A stretch of DNA of 64,000 nucleotides from positions 1-64,000 of the forward strand of contig NZ_VJXY01000015.1 of NCBI RefSeq assembly GCF_014831675.1. Direction: 5' to 3'. The translations under genes were made by a program, and so were the position numbers. The notes beneath the pieces are model-generated. The model made no database searches. It worked only from the letters and a program-made list of their open reading frames with translations, and was not told the DNA's origin. This document shows positions 27,765 through 34,227 of this stretch, piece after piece (within the stretch, counting starts at the first letter, position 1; each line of letters begins with the position of its first letter). Source of the DNA: Komarekiella delphini-convector SJRDD-AB1. Its GTDB lineage: Bacteria; Cyanobacteriota; Cyanobacteriia; Cyanobacteriales; Nostocaceae.

Positions 27765-28472
27765 ATGACAAACAATGATTTTATCGGGCTGGTAGCCTCG
27801 TATATCTACGCCTTTGGCCTGCTTATCGTTGGCGAGGGACTGTGTAGACTATTTGGTGTCCAACCAGATTTGACCCGCAAGGTGATTCATGTTGGTGCAG
27901 GGATGTGGGTTTTTGGTGTCCTGCTGCTATTTAATAACTGGAAAATCGGAATTATACCCTTTGCTACGTTTATCGGACTTAATTACCTGTTTTATCGCTA
28001 CAGAGTTGTTGGTGCAATGGATACTGAGGACAGTTCACCTGGCACAGTTTATTTTGCTGTCTCCGTAACGTTACTATTTGGGTTACTGTGGCGACCAGAT
28101 GGCCCCATAGATAGCGCCCCAATTGCTGTAGCTGGGATAATGGCGATGACCTGGGGCGATGCTTTAGCAGCATTAATTGGTAGGCGCTTCGGGCAGCACA
28201 AATATCAGGTAGGCAATTCTGTGCGTTCTTGGGAGGGTTCAGCAGCAATGTTTGTGGCGAGTACAGCGGCCATATTCTTGGTACTGTTGCTGCTACCTGG
28301 TTCATCTCTCAGTCCCCTAGCAATGCCTTTGGGTTTGGGACAGGCTATTTTAGTGGCCCTAGTAAGTGCTACTTTTGCAACCCTAGCGGAGGCAGTTTCG
28401 CCCCACGGTACGGATAACCTTAGCGTGCCACTAGTAGCAGCAGGGGTAGTGTGGATTGTACAACGTTTTTGA
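27765..28472 (+). CDS. Phytol/polyprenol kinase family protein (VTE5-like)
   Basis: A 235-residue polytopic membrane protein of the CDP-archaeol synthase/dolichol kinase-like family. Conserved blocks are TRKVIHVGAGMWVF, MTWGDALAALIGRRFG, GNSVRSWEGSAAMF and SPHGTDNLSVPL. Cyanobacterial and plastid relatives (VTE5, farnesol kinase) phosphorylate phytol from chlorophyll breakdown, feeding tocopherol and chlorophyll synthesis. Substrate is inferred. It is translationally close to trmB, and a tandem hairpin array begins about 60 bases after its stop. Confidence 0.85.
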   Translation: MTNNDFIGLVASYIYAFGLLIVGEGLCRLFGVQPDLTRKVIHVGAGMWVFGVLLLFNNWKIGIIPFATFIGLNYLFYRYRVVGAMDTEDSSPGTVYFAVSVTLLFGLLWRPDGPIDSAPIAVAGIMAMTWGDALAALIGRRFGQHKYQVGNSVRSWEGSAAMFVASTAAIFLVLLLLPGSSLSPLAMPLGLGQAILVALVSATFATLAEAVSPHGTDNLSVPLVAAGVVWIVQRF

Positions 28473-28530
28473 CTTGAACAAGTGCTGAGGGGGAGATGAG
28501 GAGCAGGGGGGGGCAAAGTTTTTATGTTTG

Positions 28531-28760
28531 TTAACGAGTATTAAAGATTCGTCCGCGAATATCAAAGATTCGTCCGTGAATATCAAAGATTCGTCCGCGA
28601 ATATCAAAGATTCGTCCGTGAATATCAAAGACTCGTTCGCGAATATCAAAGATTCGTCCGTGAATATCAAAGATTCGTCCGCGAATATCAAAGATTCGTT
28701 AATGAAGCTCAAAACTTCATTAACGGAGTTCTTAGCTCCATTAACGAGTATCAAAGACTG
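28531..28760. repeat. 21-bp tandem hairpin array with covarying end units
   Basis: About ten units of 21 bp. Central units read AAAGATTCGTCCGCGAATATC, alternating C and T in GCGAAT/GTGAAT so that a 42-bp higher-order period is visible. Each unit junction forms a hairpin, CGAAT-atcaaag-ATTCG. In the right-end units the bases change but pairing is kept, for example AATGAAG-ctcaaaa-CTTCATT. Because 21 is a multiple of 3 there are open frames on both strands; I regard these as a by-product. It is followed by low-complexity CCCCTGCTCC DNA. Confidence 0.85.
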
Positions 28761-28816
28761 ATTATTGCATTCCAAAATCCCCTGCTCCCCTGTGCCTCTG
28801 CTCCAATACGGTTCAG

Positions 28817-28880
28817 GTAGAGACGTTGCATTGCAAGGTCTCTACATGGTCTATCTGTCACATTCTTTTTTTAAATTGGT
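28817..28880. repeat. GTAGAGACG palindrome repeat, copy 1
   Basis: GTAGAGACGTTGCATTGCAAGGTCTCTAC-type palindrome followed by ATGGTCTATCTGTCACATTC and a T-run. The same block occurs at 55782-55847, and shorter relatives lie at 39734-39761 and 61043-61077. A T-run after a hairpin makes terminator activity possible. Confidence 0.75.
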
Positions 28881-28885
28881 ATAAC

Positions 28886-30340
28886 TCACAAATTCCAATT
28901 GCGGCGGAAGTAGAAGAAACCTTCTAGAAACTCTTGCAAAGCAGTGTTACTATTTAGCCTTTGCTTACTCCACTCGCTTGCAGTTTGTTCCAGAATTTCT
29001 GAGAAACTGGGATAGACGGGAGATAAATCTGCTAGATGCCTGATTGTAATTTTTTGGGACATTGCCAAGGCAATCAAATTAATTAACTCTCCAGCTTCTT
29101 TCCCTAATATTGAGGCTCCCAAAATTTCACCGTTACGCAGCACAATTAATTTACAGATGCCAGTGGTTTCGTCTTGCAGTTGAGCTGCTGCCACTGTTTT
29201 AAAATATTGCCGCAAAACTAAAACTTCATCTTGATTAAATTGGCGTTTTGCTTGCGCCTCTGTCAAACCCACTTGCGCCAGCATTGGCTGAGAAAATATC
29301 GCCCAAGGAATGCATCGATAGTTGACTTTGAGCCTGGGGAAAAAGAGCGCATTTTTCAGAGCGATTCTCGCTTCACAATTAGCGATATTGGCAAAGTCAT
29401 AACCACCAATTACATCACCACAAGCATAAATACGGTGGTTAGTGGTTTGCAGTTTATCATTTACCACTAAGCGACGCTGATGCCATTTCACGCCTACTGT
29501 TGCCAAATTTAGGGATTCAAGATTTGGCTGTTGTTCAGTTGCTACTAAAATCTCATCAGTTTCAATCGCTTTATCTCCTGCCTGTACCCACTTTTTATCT
29601 TCAATTCGCCTTACCTGAGTTACTAGCTTTTCCGTGAGCACGCGCACGCCATCAACTTCTAACTGCGCTTGAAGCAGTACGGCTATTTCGGGATCAATAT
29701 GAGGCAGAATATAAGGATATTTGACTACCAACGTGACGCTACAACCTAACCTTGCTAAAGTTTGAGCTATTTCAATACTTTGGGGAATACCGCCGATAAT
29801 TACCCAATTTTTAGCTAATGTCCTTTGATTTAAAGATTGCCAAATATCAGATAAGGTAAGGTAGCCAGTGGCTTGCAATCCGTCAATCTCTGGAATCGCC
29901 GGATGGGAACCGCTGGCTAGCAAATAAGTACGTGCGCGTAGTGGGCGATTGTTGACGATAAAAGCTAGTTGAGGTGAGGATTGAAATTGACCATTGCCAA
30001 CGATAACATCAACGCCTTGGGCGGCTAGGATGGCGGGAGAATTGTGTTCTTGGATATTTGAGACAACGCCGTGAGCGTACAGCATTGCTTCTTGCCATGC
30101 CACATATCTGTCGCATGTTTGTGAACTATCAGAGCATCTGCTATGAATACCAAAACCAGCTACATCATCTTTATTCTGTGCGAGGTTGCTAATTTCGTTA
30201 ATAGCCTGGTGATAAATGAATCCATAATTTACTTTGGATTCTACCAAAGCAACTGTGGCGCGTAGTTGGGTCGCAGCAAGGGCAGCGTAGTGTCCCGCAA
30301 GACTGCCACCGATAATTACGACATCGTAGTCATTGGTCAT
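28886..30340 (-). CDS. Pyridine nucleotide-disulfide oxidoreductase-like flavoprotein lacking redox cysteines
   Basis: A 484-residue protein with the architecture of dihydrolipoamide dehydrogenase/mercuric reductase. The FAD motif VVIIGGSLAGHYAA is at residues 8-20, the second nucleotide motif is WVIIGGIPQSIEIAQTLARLG, and IYACGDVIGGYDFANIA is the FAD-proximal motif. The usual CxxxxC after the first strand is absent: the segment reads VESKVNYGFIYHQAINEI. The C-terminal HPT-E active-site block reads SPVYPSFSEILE, without the histidine. It may be a non-disulfide oxidoreductase or a regulatory flavoprotein. Confidence 0.8.
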   Translation of the reverse strand: MTNDYDVVIIGGSLAGHYAALAATQLRATVALVESKVNYGFIYHQAINEISNLAQNKDDVAGFGIHSRCSDSSQTCDRYVAWQEAMLYAHGVVSNIQEHNSPAILAAQGVDVIVGNGQFQSSPQLAFIVNNRPLRARTYLLASGSHPAIPEIDGLQATGYLTLSDIWQSLNQRTLAKNWVIIGGIPQSIEIAQTLARLGCSVTLVVKYPYILPHIDPEIAVLLQAQLEVDGVRVLTEKLVTQVRRIEDKKWVQAGDKAIETDEILVATEQQPNLESLNLATVGVKWHQRRLVVNDKLQTTNHRIYACGDVIGGYDFANIANCEARIALKNALFFPRLKVNYRCIPWAIFSQPMLAQVGLTEAQAKRQFNQDEVLVLRQYFKTVAAAQLQDETTGICKLIVLRNGEILGASILGKEAGELINLIALAMSQKITIRHLADLSPVYPSFSEILEQTASEWSKQRLNSNTALQEFLEGFFYFRRNWNL

Positions 30341-30440
30341 TGGTCATTGATCATTGGAAAATAAGAAATAACTAACAACTAACAGTAGGGGCACTGTTAT
30401 ACCCATTGGTGTCAACTTCAGCTAAAAATAGCTTTACTGT

Positions 30441-30590
30441 TAGTCTCCTCACCCAAGAGAGAATGAATTCTCTGGCTAACAGCGAAAGTCTACTAAAGTA
30501 GACTCAGGATTTTGGGCGATATATAGTCATCTTTAGATGACTTTTGCTATGAGCAAGGAACTTCAGTTTCTTGCGGGATATGGATTTCAC
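30441..30590 (+). repeat. Multi-hairpin palindromic repeat, copy 1
   Basis: Successive palindromes: AGAGAATgAATTCTCT, then AACAGCGAAAGTCTACT-AAAGTAGACT, then TAGTCATCTTTAGATGACTTTTGCTATGAGC, then a GGAACTTCAGTTTCTT stem. The same order of elements recurs at 32727-32890 (inverted) and 36829-36955. Spacer bases differ but the stems keep pairing. The region around it also has GTCATTG heptamers at 30331-30358. Confidence 0.7.
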
Positions 30591-30637
30591 GTTAAGTTGA
30601 CACGTATGTGTTGTGCCCCTATTAACTGACAAAAAAC

Positions 30638-31693
30638 TCAGCACTCATTACTGAGCACTGACTGTAGTGCTGCTAGTAAACGCTGATTATCGGATTCAGA
30701 ACGTACAGCAACCCGGAAAAAGCGATCGCCTAGTTCTTTAAAACTAAGGCAATCGCGGATTAAAATCTGGTGATGCTTAAGTAATTGCTGCTGTAACTGC
30801 GAAGTAGACTGTTTTGACTCAACCAGTAAAAAGTTAACAGCACTTTCTTGGGGATGCAATCCTGAAATTGAGGTTAAACCCTGAAAGAGTTGGCTTCGTG
30901 CAGGTGGTAGCCATGTCCAGGTTTGCTGTTGAAACTCTGTATCCTGAATTGCCGCAATTGCAGCCGCAGCCGCCAGCGTGTTTACAGGCCAGGGGTCGCG
31001 CCATAGCTGCCATTTCGATAGGCGGTCGGGGTGAGCGATCGCATATCCTAACCTTAGTCCTGGAAGACTGTAGAATTTCGTTAGCGATCGCAATATTACT
31101 AAATTCGGATATTCCTGCACCACAGAAATTAGACTTTGTTCCTCATCGGGGGGCACAAAATCCATAAACGCCTCATCCACTACTACTAAAGCGAACTGCT
31201 CTAGGTAGGGCAAAATTGAGTCGCGCGAAAATAGCTTCCCCGTCGGGTTGTGTGGATTATTCAGTAACAGTCCTTGATCAGCGATCAATGACGAATCATC
31301 AATGACTAATGACAAAGGACACTCCAGGACTTTAGCGTTGTACGCTGCCAGGGTTCGGTAGTAGTCGCCAAAGGCTGGAGTGATTAATATTGCTGCGGCT
31401 AATTGTGCCAATTCTCGACCTGCTAAAGTAAGTAATTCTGCTGAGCCATTTCCCGGCAGAATCCACTCAGGCGGCAGTTGATGGAAGTGACTGAGAGCTA
31501 GTCTCAGTTCACTGTAATTTGGATCTGGATAGTGCTTAATATTACCAATTTGGGACTGAATAGCAGCGATCGCGCTATTTGGCGGCCCCAACGGGCTGAT
31601 GCTAGCAGAAAAATCCAGAATAGCATCACGGGGACAGCCAGCCAGTGCTGCTGCCCAGGCTAAATTTCCCCCGTGTGCTGGTTGCCGCATCAA
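30638..31693 (-). CDS. cobD: Threonine-phosphate decarboxylase (cobalamin pathway aminotransferase-fold)
   Basis: A 351-residue PLP-dependent enzyme of the HisC/CobD fold. The N-terminal QPAHGGNLAWAAALAG and ILDFSASISPLGPP are typical of CobD rather than HisC. NNPHNPTGKLF and VVVDEAFMDF bind PLP, and the catalytic lysine is in LRSLTKFYSLPGLRLGY (near residue 206). It makes (R)-1-amino-2-propanol phosphate for the cobalamin nucleotide loop. The cobalamin gene cbiD lies elsewhere in the window. Confidence 0.85.
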   Translation of the reverse strand: MMRQPAHGGNLAWAAALAGCPRDAILDFSASISPLGPPNSAIAAIQSQIGNIKHYPDPNYSELRLALSHFHQLPPEWILPGNGSAELLTLAGRELAQLAAAILITPAFGDYYRTLAAYNAKVLECPLSLVIDDSSLIADQGLLLNNPHNPTGKLFSRDSILPYLEQFALVVVDEAFMDFVPPDEEQSLISVVQEYPNLVILRSLTKFYSLPGLRLGYAIAHPDRLSKWQLWRDPWPVNTLAAAAAIAAIQDTEFQQQTWTWLPPARSQLFQGLTSISGLHPQESAVNFLLVESKQSTSQLQQQLLKHHQILIRDCLSFKELGDRFFRVAVRSESDNQRLLAALQSVLSNEC

Positions 31694-31716
31694 AAAAAGA
31701 TTCCCAAAGACAGAAC

Positions 31717-32001
31717 CTATGATTTTGGGGGTGCTACCCTTTCTCTAAACAGCTTTCCTGCCGAGAAGGCAGGCACTTTTGTTGCCGGAATTTCCATTTT
31801 CTCATTTGTTTTTGGATTTCGACCTTCACGGGCTTTACGTTCCCGTGATTCAAATGAACCGAATCCGACTAGCGTTACCTTATCGCCAGAGGAAACAGCT
31901 TCAATGATCGTTTCTAAAGCGGCTGTTAAGACTGCATCGGCTTGTTTTTTGGTAACACTAGCCTTTTCAGCTACAGCATCAACTAATTCACCTTTGTTCA
32001 T
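31717..32001 (-). CDS. hup: HU family DNA-binding protein
   Basis: A 94-residue histone-like protein. MNKGELVDAVAEKASVTKKQADAVL forms the dimerising helices, VTLVGFGSFESRERKAREGRNPKT covers the strand and beta-arm region, and KVPAFSAGKLFRERV the C-terminal helix. HU dimers bend DNA and organise the nucleoid. A strong RBS (AAGGAG) lies seven bases upstream. The 900-bp gap upstream carries only remnants, a CCCTGTTT/AAACAGGG hairpin at 32288-32312 and a repeat. Confidence 0.97.
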   Translation of the reverse strand: MNKGELVDAVAEKASVTKKQADAVLTAALETIIEAVSSGDKVTLVGFGSFESRERKAREGRNPKTNEKMEIPATKVPAFSAGKLFRERVAPPKS

Positions 32002-32523
32002 ATGAGACTCCTTGAGGTTTATTTGAGATTCTCTACGGATGTACCTTGATACATCTTTACTAAAATCTCTGTTTGGAGAAATACAAAAGTCATCCTTTGG
32101 GAGTATTTTTACTCAAGATCGCTGTAAATCCCATCGGCTCGACTTTTCAATGAATCATTCTAAGGTGTTGTAGCCTGTAGTGGATAGATGAAACCATTAA
32201 TTTATATAGATTTCAGGATTTTTTGTAATTTTAGGGTGGTTGTTTCACTAAAAACACCACAAAAGTAGGAAAAAATACCTAGTAAAAACCCCTGTTTCCA
32301 GAAAAACAGGGAAGTGAAGGAGTGGAGGACAAGAGATAAGTAGTCAGTATTTGTTAGGTTTAATTACTCATATAGAAGTTTTATTAACTAGATTTAGCAG
32401 TTTTTCTAAAATCTGGTCATGAGTTCGATAAATATCTCGTGCTATTTTAAAATTTAAATACGAATATTAGGTCTGCGATCGCAGCACTGCCCGCTATATG
32501 TCTACACTAATTTCTATAATCGC

Positions 32524-32688
32524 TTAACCTTGTCGCAGCCGCTCTAAAGTATCTGGAAATGTAGCCCTGAGAATCTGCCGGAGATTACGATTTGTGACGT
32601 TGCCACAAGTTAGCCAAAGGATTTGTGGAGGTGTCCCTAACCAACAAGCCAAATCAACAAAATCACTGTGAAAGCTGCACGCGCGCAC
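32524..32688 (-). pseudogene. C-terminal remnant of a DUF5615 PIN-like toxin
   Basis: The frame reads HSDFVDLACWLGTPPQILWL, then TCGNVTN and FPDTLERLRQG before a stop. This matches the C-terminal half of the Mut7-C/DUF5615 PIN-like toxin family, in which DxDF and the LTCGN strand are conserved. A stop codon precedes it and no N-terminal half or DUF433 antitoxin is seen, so it is a fragment. Recognition is from memory of the family. Confidence 0.6.
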
Positions 32689-32726
32689 AATTCAGTTAAA
32701 ACTGAGTCCGTTTCAACTGATATTTT

Positions 32727-32890
32727 GCACTAGTCCCAACAACCGCCATAGGTTAGAAACCTATGGCTTATAGCGAAAGTCCTCTTCAGAGGACTAAATT
32801 ACTTCCAGACTTTGGTTTTCAGTCCACTTGAGTGGACTTTGGCTATTAGCCTGGAACTTTGAGTTCCAGGTGGATACTGGCGTTAATTGA
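32727..32890 (-). repeat. Multi-hairpin palindromic repeat, copy 2 (inverted)
   Basis: Read on the minus strand: CTGGAACTCAAAGTTCCAGG, GCTAATAGCCAAAGTCCACTCAAGTGGACT, TAGTCCTCTGAAGAGGACTTTCGCTATAAGCC, then CATAGGTTTCTAACCTATGG. Each block is a hairpin. Order and spacers match the copy at 36829-36955. Confidence 0.8.
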
Positions 32891-32911
32891 GAATGGTGCA
32901 AGTTATCAATT

Positions 32912-33553
32912 TCAACTAATACCAGAAATTTGCTGTCGCACCCAAGCACGAAAAGCACGGGTAGTAGCAATTTCCCCATCTTTTTTAGCCTGTTGAATAA
33001 ATCGGGGAATCTCCTTGATTGACAAAGGCGCAAAAGTAGGGCTAGTTTGGGTTTCTGAGTATTGCCTACCTTCAAGCGCGTAAACCCGCAACACACTGCC
33101 GTTATAACGCCAGAATTCCGGGACTCCCATCGCAGCATAAAGCCTAAACTTGTCTATTGCAGACCTGGAATATTCTACCTCCAGCACAAGGTCTGGGGGT
33201 GGGTCAGTGGCTATATCAATATTTTCTTTATCTCGAACTAACGCTTCGTTTTGGATGTAGTAACTACTATCTGGCTCGGCTCCCCGTTCTAAGTCATCCC
33301 GCGTCAAAGTCAGTGAACCAGCGCGTCTAATCTCCAAGCCCAATTCTTCGCACAGCACAACAACGAAGCCTTCAATTAGGCGGTTTGAGTTTTCGTGCGG
33401 CATCAGTGGGTTCATAATTTCTATTGTTCCATTGTCATAAGCAAATCGGGAGTTACGCTCCGAACCCATTTCAGCCAGCATAATTTTAAATGTTTGCCAG
33501 CTGATATTTTGGAGTAAAACCCTAGTCTCTGCGGGTATTGTTGTCGCCACCAT
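32912..33553 (-). CDS. Uma2 family (DUF820) PD-(D/E)XK nuclease-like protein
   Basis: A 213-residue Uma2 protein: GTIEIMNPLMPHENSNRLIE, EPDSSYYI and PPDLVLEVEYSRSAIDKFRLYAAMGVPEFWRY show the conserved acidic residues and lysine of the nuclease-like core. It is from a different subfamily than the copy at 4109: the sequence begins with ETRVLLQNISWQTFKIMLAEMG and has no coiled-coil tail. Function in cells is unknown. Confidence 0.9.
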   Translation of the reverse strand: MVATTIPAETRVLLQNISWQTFKIMLAEMGSERNSRFAYDNGTIEIMNPLMPHENSNRLIEGFVVVLCEELGLEIRRAGSLTLTRDDLERGAEPDSSYYIQNEALVRDKENIDIATDPPPDLVLEVEYSRSAIDKFRLYAAMGVPEFWRYNGSVLRVYALEGRQYSETQTSPTFAPLSIKEIPRFIQQAKKDGEIATTRAFRAWVRQQISGIS

Positions 33554-33745
33554 AGTTCAGTTCTCCGCAACAAACTTTTTTCCAGTACTATACCCCTTAA
33601 TATTACAGTTAAGGATAAATATGCTAGTAAAGAGTGTCAGCACCAAGTTATCAGGAAACGGTGCATTATGAAGTTCAGCTATAACAAATTTCATTTACCA
33701 GGTATATTTTCTATGCTAAAAAATGCAAGTTTAAGAAGTGCGAAT

Positions 33746-33892
33746 ATGGCAATCAAAGAACAACTTATGCAAGAAATTGAATCAGCACCAGATGCACTTT
33801 TAGCCGAAACACTTAATTTTTTGCGTTTTTTGAAAACAAAGGAAACCCAAATCCTTTTGAATAATGTACTAAATGGATACAAATTAGTGTAG
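33746..33892 (+). CDS. Short DUF2281-like/antitoxin-like protein, possibly truncated
   Basis: About 48 residues from ATG 33746: MAIKEQLMQEIESAPDALLA, then ETLNFLRFLKTKETQ, an amphipathic helix pair typical of small cyanobacterial antitoxin-like proteins. The frame is open from 33668, but the extra N-terminus is not family-like. No toxin gene follows; the protein stops soon after the helices, so it may be a remnant. Low certainty. Confidence 0.4.
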   Translation: MAIKEQLMQEIESAPDALLAETLNFLRFLKTKETQILLNNVLNGYKLV

Positions 33893-33944
33893 TCTCGCTA
33901 TTTTAAGTAAGTAGCTAGGCGTAAACAAATTAAAGTTATTAGTA

Positions 33945-34008
33945 AGGATTTTAGTTCTGATAATCTTTGTTTTGAGCGATGAATCGCTCACTACGAACTA
34001 GGATTTTA
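33945..34008. repeat. GAGCGATGAATCGCTC hairpin repeat
   Basis: A perfect GAGCGAT-ga-ATCGCTC hairpin sits inside an outer pair TAGTTC/GAACTA. This nested form resembles dispersed hairpins common in Nostocales intergenic DNA. Confidence 0.55.
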
Positions 34009-34110
34009 TTTTTTTATATTTAATTATACCTACCTATTTAACAAGCTGAAAACTCATATTTTTTCAAATTACTGTTTCTCCTGTTTAGACAAGTAGGCTG
34101 GACTAAACAA

Positions 34111-34143
34111 GAATCCCACGACTTCAAGCCGTGGGAGCGTCAA
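34111..34143 (+). mobile_element. Orphan IS200/IS605-type right end
   Basis: GAATCCCACGACTTCAAGCC, then GTGGGAGCGTCAA: a CCCACG/CGTGGG stem followed by TCAA resembles the right end of IS605-family (TnpB-bearing) elements, which is also the 3' scaffold of TnpB guide RNAs. No tnpA or tnpB frame remains; the whole possible element, back to about 33905, would be under 250 bp. Confidence 0.45.
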
Positions 34144-34227
34144 AATAAACAGGATTTAATTATGAACTGCTTAACAGTAGTTGGACAGGATTTGAGCCAG
34201 AGTTGACTCACCTGCTCATCATCTTTG

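Noticed and set aside
28531-28760. CRISPR array
   Set aside because: The units are contiguous 21-mers without unique spacers and no cas gene is near.
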